Assembly: GCA_027574665.1 (NCBI GenBank)
Contig: CM050655.1
Span: 13,945,170-14,009,169 of the forward strand
Origin: Rhynochetos jubatus
Lineage: Eukaryota > Chordata > Aves > Eurypygiformes > Rhynochetidae
Direction of reading: 5' to 3'
DNA length: 64,000 nucleotides
The position numbers were made by a program, and so were the translations under genes. Shown here one piece after another: positions 53,812-64,000 of this stretch. The notes below the pieces were generated by a model. It worked only from the letters and a program-made list of their open reading frames with translations. It had not been told where the DNA came from and did no database searches. How positions within the stretch are numbered: the stretch's first letter is position 1; each line of letters begins with the position of its first letter.

Positions 53812-54510
53812 CAGAACCGTATCAGGCTATGCCAAAGGGTCCATCTTGTCCCAAATCCTGTCTCAAAGGAGTGCCTAGGGAAGAGTGAAAACAGGAGAGG
53901 GCTATATTAGAGGCCAGTATGCTTTCAACCTCCTACTGCTTCCACTTCAGAGAACTCCCCGAGTTGGATGTGACTTGGTACGTAGAAATCTTTCTTTACC
54001 TGTGTCCATATCCGCTCATTGGACCTGTCTTAGCTCTTGGCGTCAGCAGCTTCCTTGGTGATGCACTGGAAGCTGCCCTTCCATAGGCCTGCTGCCCAGC
54101 ACACCAGGAATCCGTGTTGAGTATTGCTCCCACTAGCTTCATCCAATGTGTCCTACTTGTGCTGGAGGAGGCAAGTGGATTGGATCCTTCTCTGTCATCC
54201 TGTGCATGATCTTAGACCTACATCTCTCCTCAGTCGTTTCCCTTCAAGACTGAAAAGTCACAGCCAACCTAATTACTGTTTGTAAGAAAGTTGTCCCATG
54301 TCTTTGGGATCATCTTTATTCCCCTTCTCCGAGCTGTTTCCACTTCTATGGATTGTTTGCGACGAGGGGATCTTTGTCCAGTATCCGAGATAGGGGTGAA
54401 CAATGACTTTATAGACACAGTGCCATGCTGGTGTTGTCTATTCCTCTGCCAGTAATCTAAAGGTGATACGGTTTTTTTAATAGTAGCTCGATCAGTATGC
54501 GTTTTCTGGT
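53812..54510 (-). repeat. Ancient CR1 LINE relic, about 0.7 kb
   Basis: The plus strand carries, in order, ATCAGGCTATGCCAAAGGGT, TCCATCTTGTCC, a CCTGTCTC word, GCCTAGGGAAGAG, CTCCTCAGTCG, AAGACTGAAAAGTC, TTTATTCCCC, ATAGGGGTGAACA and GACTTTATAGACA. That order matches the complement of the old amniote CR1 3' third (untranslated tail back into the reverse transcriptase end). Hence the LINE sense strand is minus. The frame is heavily broken. Deletions are likely, since consensus segments in the middle are missing or unrecognisable. Confidence 0.75.
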
Positions 54511-57117
54511 TACCTTGTCGTATCCTTTCAGCTTCAAGTGCATTTTTGGGAAATGACAACTTCACCTAATCTAATCATCAGTCAGCTTATTCTCTAGTGA
54601 CCATAAAACCCCCTCACACTCTTTTTAATGTTGTTTTAACGGTAGCAGCCACTAGAAGCCCAACCCAAAATTAGCTCTTGGGTGTTAAGTTCTGTGCAAA
54701 CCTGTAACAGACAGTTCTGGCCCTGAAGGATTTATTATTTAATAATTAAGATTAAAGATGAGCCACAGAAAATACCATCTTATTTCACACTTGGGAAACA
54801 TTGGCAAAACAGCTTTGAACTGTTTTGCTGAGAGTTCACTGGCAGCTTTGGCAGAGCAAACAATGCAGCTTTCCTTATTTGCAGGCCAAAACAACTGGCT
54901 TGCTTTCCAGCAGAGATCTTTTTATTTGGGAATATGGACTGAATTATTACCTCTGGGTTTATGCAATAAAGCTACTAGATTACTCGTTATGGTCTAACTC
55001 CTGCACAGTCAGATGAATTAAAACTTATGCAGACAGGATGACCAGGAACTTGAGTTTCAGAGGTCAAGGAGGACAGGAAAACCTCTGTTAAAGGCACCCA
55101 AGATCACTACCGAGCGAGGCCTAGAGCTAGCTCAGCAAACTGAAATCATTTCAGAGGAGCTTTGAATATACATCCCTTTGAAGACATGTTCATCATTGAA
55201 ATTCTGCAGGATCTGGCTAGGAGGGAAGTGCATTTGGCTAGAAAACGAGCACACCTGGCATCCCTGTGCTACACAAGGTGGGCAACAGAACGCGGCGGCA
55301 CAGACTGAAGTCAAGATCGCTGCCTCAGCACAGCCTTCAGGGAGATGGCACTCGCCCTACAGATTTCATCACTCTGTCCCTTCCCTAAGCTCAGAAGACC
55401 CTATGGAAGTTACAGATACACAAGGAGGACCCTTTCGATACAAGTTTCTAAACTGGTGTTTTCAGAAACACAGCTATTAAAGGACCCTTCTTACGTCCTA
55501 GCGGAGAAATTCCTGCATAGGAAAAAGAACCCTAAATGACACAATAACAGACCTTCATATCGACACACTGCTCGCAACTTCAAAGTTTTCATAAACAAGG
55601 CCATGAAGTAACTGAGTAAACATTACCACCATGTGCCAAGCTGGATGGGAAACATCAGCAGTGGTTAAGAGACTCTTCTAAAGAAACAGAAGGAATAAAT
55701 ACTTGAAACATGACCTAAGTCGGGGGATTTTGATTTCAGGGGGCTTGAAATGGTGTTACATCCCAGCAGACAGACAGTGCACTGGTGAAAAGGCAATACG
55801 CATTCCTAATGCTAACTGTGCAGCTCCCTGCTTCCTTGTTTGTGACACAGGAATCTAGGTTAATTGCACCACTCAATCTTGGATTGCTGCTGTTGGATTG
55901 ATCTTGGCAGCTGCGGCAAGATCACATTTTGCAACAGACCAACCGCAAGACTGCAGCTACGTGCAACTCATCTGTGTCTGCGGCACACTTTGATACGCTC
56001 GCCATGCGGCTCTGTGCTTAGAGCAGGCAAGTGAAAAGGCAGATACAGACTGCAGCAATCTACCGTCAAGTGGGTTTCACATGACCATCGCTTGATACTG
56101 TGGTACAGGGAATTCCCACGGTATTGGTTTCAACAGGAGCCTTTGCACATCTGGGCCCTAGCTGTCTCCCTAGTTAGTGGAGAGGTCATACAAGGACTCA
56201 GGCTGATTTTAAGTGGGGAGAGCAGGAATTTGCAGTGGGCATTCCCGCCCTCCACCTGCAGAGCCTGGATGTGCTGCACTTCAAAAGAGCGTAATATTCT
56301 CTTCAAGCTTTTGGCTGAGCCAGAAGCGCAGTTGAGAGCTGGAAAGGCTTTCTGTGATCTGCATCTGTGATACACCTTTATTTCTAGACAGGGACTGGAG
56401 TGGGGGAGATGGTGGAAGGCCCTTCCGTTACGCTAAGTGATTGCAGTGTGAAATTAAATCACACCAGAGCTCAGAGGGCACAGAGTAAGCCACACAGGCG
56501 CATTTACAAATGAAAAGAAAAAATGCTAATATTTCCCCCGATCAAGGTTTCCTCTGAGGAATTTGTAGTAACCCAGCTCACAACGTACACCACCTCTCCA
56601 GCACACACCGTACGTAAAGGAGGAGTTTCCTCACGTGACTTCATACTAATTACCTACAAATAGTCATACAAGGAAACCTCAATCCACTCGTGCTCTGTAC
56701 AGCCCTGACTAGCATCTTCGTTTCAGAAGTTCTGAGTGACGCTGCTTGCTCGGAACTCATTACTCAGTCTCCTGGCATAAGGTACGGGAACTCCCTGCTA
56801 ACATGTCAGACTACACAGCGCCTTTACGCAGCGCCCAGGGCACCTTGCGGCTGCCTGCAGCTTCCCCGAGGGTTGTCCGTACACCGCTACAGCTGGCCCG
56901 TGAATGTTTACGGACAGATGACGACAGCCTGGCCAGGCATAGGTAGGACGTATGAAACACCTGGTTTTAGGCTACAAGAAAAATGCACCTATTACTCCCA
57001 GTGGACTCACAGAGCTTCAGGACATCTAGACTGGTGGTTTGTCTGTGGGTGAGGTGGTGCTTTGCATACTTATGAAACAGTATTAAGATACAGCAGAAGT
57101 TAGAGGAGCCCCTTTAC

Positions 57118-57195
57118 CTTCTCAAGCACAGAGACTTCAGTTGTAACAGAACTTGACGTTTATAGGGATCGGTTCTGTGAAGTACCACCTCTGGT
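57118..57195 (-). other. Candidate unrecognised exon (possible terminal coding exon)
   Basis: Minus-strand segment with acceptor CTTGTTCCTCAG and a possible donor GAGAAG|GTAAAG. Read in the phase left by the candidate exon at 58,673-58,806, it encodes DQRWYFTEPIPINVKFCYN and then a TGA at 57,139-57,137. If terminal, an AATAAA at about 56,378-56,383 could end the transcript. The product matches no family I know. Chance is a real alternative. Confidence 0.22.
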
Positions 57196-58672
57196 CTGAG
57201 GAACAAGTAGCAAGGTAATAGCATCAGAAATACTTCTAGAGCTGATTTCTCACTATGCTTCATCTTGTATGATCGAGCCTGGAGCTTGGGATGATCTTAC
57301 TGACAATGGAATTGCCCAGGAGGAGGAGGAGACTCACCAGAGGAGACTCTTGGCAGCTCCTTCTCAGGGTGTGGAAGTCAGCACCTCATCACCCCCCCAA
57401 CCCAAGAGGCTGTTGCAACACCCACTTGCATGGAAACCCACATCTGTACTCTCACCACTACCAGCTCCTGCTGGGCCTCCTCTTTTCTCTCACTGTGCGA
57501 CTCCAGGGACCAGGCCTGGTTGGTGTGATGTAACTAACAGGTAACTGACAAAGCCAAACCCAGAGAGTACCCACACTTCCATGAACACTGTGAAGAACAC
57601 TAGGAAATGCAGCCAAGTGATAGAAAGGGGAAGGACATCACACCTGTAGCATTTTCAGACTGACAGGCTGGCAATACAACATTCTAGGGCAAGGTGCATT
57701 TTAGAAGTCGATTTTACTTGCAACTCAAGCGGGAAACAGTTGCACTGTTCACGGAGGCACAGGGCTGCGTGGGACCCATGCTCCCATCCAGCATGCCACC
57801 AGCAACACCCCAGATTCCCAGCTATGTTTTTCATTCTCCATCCTTGCTATAATGCTTGATTTTTTGGAATTATTTTCTCATGGGTCTTTGGTTCAATTTG
57901 GTCCCTTTTCTGATCTTTCCCTCTCCCCAGTATTTAGCAGCTTTCTACGTAGCTACTCTCCCTACACTGTCACGCTTCACGACCTTTGTTCTCTACATTG
58001 TTTCTCGAGAGCTCTGCTTTAATCAGCTGCCCGGTAAAACCCTGTGTTTTCCTCGAATCTGTCTTGTGTGGAAATCTGAACAATGACTCCTTGAGCTAAC
58101 ACCTGCCTCTCTACCTTGTACAAGATGAATTTTCCTGTCTGCACTGAACTAATTCTAACAATAATCATAGTTTTGAGACATGCTGTTTAGTTGGCCAACT
58201 TCACAACAGGAACTGAAAACTAAAAATGGTCAGATAGCACCGGCTTGAACGAGAATCACCCAGCATTAAAAGCGTCACAGATGTAACAAGACTAAGAAAG
58301 TTCCACCAGTTTTCCTGATGAACAATTCTGCAGGGACCAAGCTCACAGTACACTGTCTCCCAGGTCCCTTTCTGCCTTTTTGCAGTTCCACCACAGAAAG
58401 GGTTGCTTACCACCAGCACAGAACCGCATTCCTGCAGTGGCCAGCGTGGAACGTTATGACATACGTGTATGACACAACTGCACGTGACAATCATCTGAAT
58501 ACACAGTGTCCCACCAACTGAGCTAACGAGTTGTCAGAGGCAAATTAGCGTGTGTCACATCTACAACTGAAGAACAACATTTCTGGATGATGAAATGTTT
58601 GGTGAAATAGGTAAGGCTCAGGGTAGGAATTTCTATTAGCTGTCAGAGGAGTCAGGAGTCAGGTTTCCTTAC

Positions 58673-58806
58673 CTTCTGATTCTGTCTGTGTCGCTCCTGC
58701 ACATTTTGCCGTCAGTTTGGCAGCGACAATATGAAAGTAGTGCTTCTTCCCAGAGGGACCATCGTTCATAATTCCGAAAGGAAAACCGCTAGCCAAATAG
58801 GATTTC
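58673..58806 (-). other. Candidate unrecognised coding exon
   Basis: 134-base minus-strand segment with acceptor GCTTCACAG and a near-consensus donor AGAAG|GTAAGG. One frame is open throughout for 44 codons: KSYLASGFPFGIMNDGPSGK, then KHYFHIVAAKLTAKC, then AGATQTESE. The residue mix is protein-like. I recognise no family, and an open frame of this length arises often by chance. Confidence 0.28.
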
Positions 58807-60386
58807 CTGTGAAGCAACACAGCCTGTGTAACTTCGTGAACTGGGTATTTTCACCAGTCAGTAACTAGGACAGCTGATGGGTAAGGCCAAGATTCACCGA
58901 TTTGGCGTGTCTTAAGAATGTACAAAGTGTAAGTTCTGAGAAACAGAGAAGCAACGAGCAAGGGAAAAATGAGCACTGATTATGCATTTGAAACATAGGA
59001 ATAGTTGCTGAAAATATGAATCCATTTAAGTATGCAGTAAAACCCCATTTGGACTTCAACCCCAGTGTGGGGTATTTCAATAGTTTATGCAAACCATATG
59101 AAGGGAAAAGAAAAAAGAATACAACCCTAACAATGATCTGAATATTAACAAAAACCAACCCAAACCCCACTTCTTCTAGTGTTTGGTTAAAATTTAGGAA
59201 AATTAACAATTTGTCTCCATGTTCACAATAATCGATGTGTTGATATGTGAACAAAGTGACAAATGAAACTGAATGTTCCAGAATTAGTTCAACAAAATCC
59301 AAAAAACCCAACATCGTGAAACTACCACGCACGGACAGGAAAGTCTACATTCTAAGATTCAGTTAAAAATGTAATTAGCCAAAACCCCGACCTTTGGGAA
59401 AAACAGAACTGGTAATCCCAAAACTCACAGAATATCCAGTAAAGCCAAAAGAGTGCAGAAAAACCAGTGTATTTAAAAGGGGTAGACAGTGGTGATTCTA
59501 GATAAGCTAAGTGTACAGTGTGTAACTGGATCTAACGAAAATACAGCGAGCTCAGTGACTGGAAAGATGTGGGACAAACCAAGCAGACATACTCAATAAT
59601 CAGGGAAAAGAGCTTAATCTCGTCTAGCCCACACACGTAGAGAAGAGAAGGCTTTTAACAGGACAGACTTAAATAGCAGAAAGCCACCCATTACGATGAT
59701 TTAGGCAAGGAGTTTCTGGAAATGCAGATGAACTACGAAGCCAACAAACCAGTAAGCCCGCCTGGAGACGCTGTATGCTAATGCCTGTGCAAGTCAGGAC
59801 GTAACTGCTGCCCACCCACTTTACAAATGAAATTGCGTAATTGATTAGGGTCCTTGCAGACTACTGCGTTCCCCTGGAAGATTCTGTAGCTGACGGAGAC
59901 CAGGATACGGAAACAGAGAAGGGTAGCAAATGAGAGCGTTACACAGAGCATACCAGGTGAGAGTTGTCCAACCGCTTCAGACGCTACCTTACTTCTTCAG
60001 AGGAAAGCAAGCAGCTCTAGACACTGGACTCCCACCCCCACTGTCCAAGGAGAAAACAAACAGGGGGTCCTTCTTCCATGTCTCTAATGGTTTTGTCTGC
60101 TGCTTCTGTAAAAGGCACGATAAAAGGCACGGCAACAGAATACCAAGTGCACAACCGAAATAACGTGACTCAGAGACCCATACTGATTAGGAAGAGCAGA
60201 GAAATGATGCAGGGAAATCGGAGTGCTCTGCAGTTGTCCAACAATTGATAAGCACACTCATCAGCAGAGAAGTCACAGCCAGGTACTCATGTAGGTGGCT
60301 GCCTGGAAGCACACGATGCACAGAGCACACTGCCAGAACGCAGGACAGGAGACACCCCATCAACTGGATACGCACATCGTACCTAC

Positions 60387-60554
60387 CCTGGGGTCCTCGG
60401 GTGGTATCTGGGAGAAACTCCGCTTTCACTACTGTCGTAGCCTCCTCAGACTTCAAAGTAAGCTTGAAAAGCGGACAGCGCTTACGGACATCACTGGAGC
60501 TCTTCATACCTTTCTCATCTGTGCGGTGCCAGAGTGGGTTTGCACAGTGTCTGG
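60387..60554 (-). other. Candidate unrecognised coding exon
   Basis: 168-base minus-strand segment with acceptor GTGTCAG and donor CCAGG|GTAGGT. The open frame has 55 codons, including DEKGMKSSSDVRKRCPLFKL, then TLKSEEATTVVKAEFLPD. It lies in a longer stop-free stretch reaching down to 60,187. Its end phase (1) does not join the exon at 58,673-58,806 directly, so another exon would be needed between them. No family recognised. Confidence 0.25.
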
Positions 60555-61751
60555 CTGACACTTCCGGGAAAACACAACACCAAACCCAAAATATTCATTA
60601 ATTATTGGCTGGAATGGATAAATATTTTTTCCGCCTCGCTACTGAGTGCTCTGTAACTCAGTCTCATTACCTTATCCTAAAAGCTCATTGTAACGGGTAG
60701 TGCCAGCAAGGAAGGCAGAAGCGGGGGAGTCAGAAACAATTTTTCCTCACTTTGAGAAAATAAATCTCCAGTCTAGATGTTTATCTGTCTGTCTGTCTGC
60801 TTATATACTTGTGTGTATCTCAATCAACAGTAAGGACTTGTGTCCTTCTGGAGCTGTGGCGTCGGTGCTGTATCTCAGTTACATACCTGTACGGACACTG
60901 CTATGGTGGGGTGGTTCCGTGTATGCGAACGCATTTCAAGGTGGGCTTAGGCAAGACACTTCCACAAATGCAGCCGCCCTCGGCAATTCTCTGTCAAAAC
61001 AAGTTCCCAGGTGGGAAGTGACTGGCATCTGTGGCCGTGGTGAAGTGCGGCTGTTGAACCCCGCTGGATGGGACCTGTGCGTGCCACGGCTGTTGTTGGT
61101 ACCACTCTGCGGGTATTCCTTGTGCCTGTTTAGCTTACAGCTGAACAGGCAGATACATTAAGCAGGCTTTGTAACTCGGAGGCTGCGTTTGGAAACCAAA
61201 TCCTTCAGTTGTAAGATGGGGATGCATTAAAAAGAGAGGCGACCATCTCATTTTGGTCATCTTCCGAGGTCATTAATTTCACTGTCATGACAGGCTCCAA
61301 TTGACAGAAAAGTATCAAACTCATGAGAATTTAAAACAAAGCTAAACATGTACCGTGTTGGGTGCTTAATCCCTCCACACACGCCAACGCCAGAGACAAG
61401 CCCTCCTTTCCCGTTACTCGCATCACGCAAAGATTTAATTTCAACGTGTGATGCGCGGTGCGCTGCGTACCGAATGCAGGTCACCCAGCCCTTGCGCGGC
61501 AGGGACTTCTTTCTACGCGATCCCCTGCCCCCCAGTACATTTACTCATCACCTTTTATTCCGTGTCTCTTCCAGGGTGGCTCACACCTTCCCCTTCCTGC
61601 AGCACATCCTGCTCCCTGACAAGGTACGTCCTGCGCAAGCGACTTCCTCGTTAACACAAACCAGGGAGGGCGAAGGGGAAGTTGGTTGTTTCGAAAAGAA
61701 ACTCAAAATTTACAAAGCAGCTGCCAATTAGCCAGACCTTAATTTTGCAAA

Positions 61752-61757
61752 TTTATT
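61752..61757 (-). terminator. ZMIZ1: Poly(A) signal, probable ZMIZ1 end
   Basis: AATAAA on the minus strand at the edge of the AT-rich block. A second AATAAA at 61,908-61,913 could give a slightly shorter form. Predicted cleavage near 61,735. Confidence 0.5.
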
Positions 61758-62617
61758 TAGGAAAAAAAAAAAATTAACACGAGCAAATGAGAATACTTCA
61801 GTGTTACAACAGAGTGTATAAATGTCTAGCAATAGTCAAATAATTTGATCTTTAAATACAAAATAACCACATGAACACCTAATATACAGGTTTCATCTGA
61901 ATACATATTTATTAGATAAATATTAGGTTGTCACATCATCTAACTACATACAGTTTTGCAAGACTAAAAATCACAATTATTTTTTCTGACCAGTTTAAAG
62001 TATGAAATGATTGCATTGTACTGTACATACAATGTACAAACAAAGACAATGGCCATTTTTGCATGTTACTTCAGATTGTACTTTTTTTGTGGTTTTTTTT
62101 TTTTATTTTTTTGAATTCCCCTCTGATCGTGTTATCAAAAATTGTACAAAGTATGAATTTGGTTACAATTTTTTTTAATCCCCTTATTTTTTTTTTTCTT
62201 CATTATTTCTGTAGCACCCTAAAAATACACAGGTGATAGACTAGTACACGTAAGCTAAATATTACATGTAGATAAAACAAAACAAAACAAAGGATCAGAG
62301 TATATTACAGAAGTGAAAGTGAAACAAATGCTGAGACTCCACAAACGCTAACAAACAGGATTCATTTTCCACATAAGATGGAGCTTCAAGCTTTTTTTTT
62401 CCTGCGAAATAAAAACAATGCACATTCCAAGGAAAATGAACGCGTTTCTGTTAACATGTCTCTATTTGTCATTTACATATGTACAGCTGTCCCTTGAGTC
62501 TCCGCTGCAGACACTGGCGTGTATCTGTCAGTCCTAGAGTAATGTCTCGGCAGCAGAACTGTGGATCTCTGTGGGTTCTTTCCCAGATGAACTTCCATAG
62601 GGAAACGATTAAAAAGT

Positions 62618-62635
62618 AAACAAACAAACAAACAA
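62618..62635. repeat. (AAAC)n microsatellite
   Basis: Four tandem AAAC units within the probable ZMIZ1 3' UTR. Simple repeat. Confidence 0.85.
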
Positions 62636-63603
62636 GAATAAAAATACTACTGGAATTTCATATAATATTTAAGCTTTAAAAGAAATGACTGTGATTACCC
62701 TAATTGCTAGTTTTTCTTCTCTAAACTTTAATACGGCAGTGAACAGATAAAAAAATAACTAAATTTTCATTTAGAAGCTTTTTCATACTGACTCCACTAT
62801 ACAGTACCTGACTTTAGCTGACAGACAAGGTTTAAAACTGCCTCAAATGCCCAACATTTGGGTGATGGCTACAAATCCTATTTTCTCTCTGAAGTTCTGC
62901 TTAGAAACCAAACGTTTCCGTAAGCCTAAAAACGCCACCCGTCCGCTTTAGCTCTCTACTACTGTACAAAGCAGATGCAAACACTGCTCCAAACGTACTG
63001 CCAGTATCTAGGGGGTTTTTTCCCTTTATGCTTTCAACAGGTACTTTTAAATGACACATTTTAAATGCTACCGGTTAGCAAAGAAGTCAATCCGTAAACA
63101 TACCTGGTTTAAACTGCTAATGTTGTGTTGGAGAGAAGAATCATTTCAGGTGACTAACAGCTGCTCAGGAATCCGCAGAGGGTGGAACATTCAATGGAAT
63201 CAATGAAAAAACTCTGAGCAACCAGTTCCAACTAAGAGCAAGAAATCTTCTTTATTCCCAAACCTATGGCTTAAGAAACTTCCCCCCAAACGAAACACCC
63301 AAACTCTAAGGGCATAAAGTCAGTTTATCAGGAGCCATCCCTGCAAATGACCTCAATACCTATATAAACAACGCAGCAAAAATACAGAGGGGAACTACTA
63401 CAGTAAAACGGCTACAAAACACGTCTGTAACTGAAAAACGGTCTTTGCTGGGCGTTGTGTGACAGCAGCACCACACCACGGCCGTATTACCATGTGTTAC
63501 ACCACGGCATCTTTAATACTCTGCAGAGATCCTCTACAGGTTGTCAAGCCTACATAAGAAAAAAAGACACTTCTAAGCAGAATAAAATACACTATACTGT
63601 TTC

Positions 63604-63633
63604 CCTCCCCCCACCCCCCCCCCCCCCCACCCC
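63604..63633. repeat. Poly-C tract (G-run in the minus-strand transcript)
   Basis: C-rich run with an uninterrupted stretch of 15 C (63,614-63,628). In the probable ZMIZ1 mRNA it would be a long G-run able to form a G-quadruplex. It is also a likely site of sequencing error. Confidence 0.9.
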
Positions 63634-64000
63634 TAAGCGTCGCAGTGCCCCAGTTCCAGAGGCCGGAGCACCAGCGCGGTGACGTCAGCGTGGTACCTTA
63701 CACACCTGCTGCCTGCCTTACGCCAAGGTGACGACCAACACCGCTACCTGCCCAGAGAGCTGGCCCCGGGCCCTCTGCTCGCCAACGGGCAAAGCTCTGC
63801 CGCTGCCAGCCCGCAGTCAGCCACCGCCAGTGAACATCGCTCCGCTAGTTGGGGTCGGGGTTTTCGCCCTAGGCAATCGCTTACTACGCTGTTTCCACAA
63901 CAGAGCTGGGCCCTCACTGTCCAGGTACTGCCTGATGTATCAAGTCAAACGGGTATGAAATTTGGGCTGATTTATCAAAACAAAACAGGGGGCGGGGATA

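Larger units (their letters stand above)
54511..61734. other. Intergenic between PPIF and ZMIZ1; possible unrecognised minus-strand exons
   Basis: About 7 kb with CpG-richer patches and no gene I recognise. Three minus-strand segments (60,387-60,554; 58,673-58,806; 57,118-57,195) have good splice sites and open, coding-like frames and are listed separately. Minor simple repeats: (TCTG)4 at 60,784-60,799 and a 12-base duplication of TAAAAGGCACGA at 60,109-60,131. Confidence 0.5.
61735..64000 (-). other. ZMIZ1: Probable ZMIZ1 3' UTR (distal part)
   Basis: AT-rich minus-strand sequence with AATAAA at 61,752-61,757 and 61,908-61,913 and many T- and A-tracts, no coding frame, and an abrupt change to ordinary sequence below 61,740. 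In human, ZMIZ1 lies upstream of PPIF in the same orientation and has a long 3' UTR, so this is its expected position. The assignment rests on gene order and composition; no ZMIZ1 codons are in the window. ZMIZ1 is a PIAS-like zinc-finger coactivator (Notch1, androgen receptor, Smad). Confidence 0.6.

Noticed and set aside
58865..59332. 155-codon open frame on the minus strand
   Set aside because: AT-rich, Phe/Leu-heavy translation without motifs; consistent with chance. It falls in the gap between candidate exons but has no fitting splice sites.
61195..61275. Possible MIR fragment (TTCAGTTGTAAGATGGGGATG)
   Set aside because: One matching segment only; the rest of the consensus is not recognisable.
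61575..61623. Plus-strand exon-like segment with acceptor TCTCTTCCAG and donor GACAAG|GTACGT
   Set aside because: Only 49 bases, no partner exon found on the plus strand, and it abuts the end of an opposing gene.

Overview
The window looks like bird nuclear DNA. It carries a typical avian CR1 LINE with a nearly open reverse-transcriptase tail, several much older CR1 relics, two worn MIR-type SINEs of the kind shared by amniotes, short GC-rich introns and little recent repeat. Gene order and orientation match the human chromosome 10q22.3 block ZMIZ1 - PPIF - ZCCHC24, read here in reverse. Gene names come from recognising protein sequence and splice structure; no search was run.

Layout: (1) 1-17,210, plus strand: the last two coding exons of ZCCHC24 (536-700 and 10,792-10,905), a 10 kb intron and a long AT-rich 3' UTR with a proximal and a distal poly(A) signal. 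(2) 17,210-43,845: about 27 kb of intergenic DNA between convergent genes. It has no convincing protein gene, but holds two CR1 relics, a motif-dense conserved-element candidate near 38.1 kb and an orphan CpG island at 41.6-42.1 kb. (3) 43,845-51,930, minus strand: the complete PPIF gene (mitochondrial cyclophilin D) with six coding exons encoding 205 residues, a TATA box inside a CpG island, and a young CR1 in the 3' flank or UTR. (4) 51,930-61,735: intergenic DNA with a 0.7 kb ancient CR1 relic and a few minus-strand stretches that look like unrecognised exons. (5) 61,735-64,000, minus strand: AT-rich sequence best explained as the end of the ZMIZ1 3' UTR; its coding part lies beyond the window.

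The genes do not form a pathway. PPIF is a peptidyl-prolyl isomerase of the mitochondrial matrix that controls the permeability transition pore. ZCCHC24 is a small zinc-finger protein of poorly known function. ZMIZ1 is a PIAS-like transcriptional coactivator. No wholly new biological system was found. The points most worth checking are a near-perfect 49 bp hairpin in PPIF intron 1, two CTCF-like sites in the same orientation bracketing PPIF, the orphan CpG island, and the candidate exons between PPIF and ZMIZ1.
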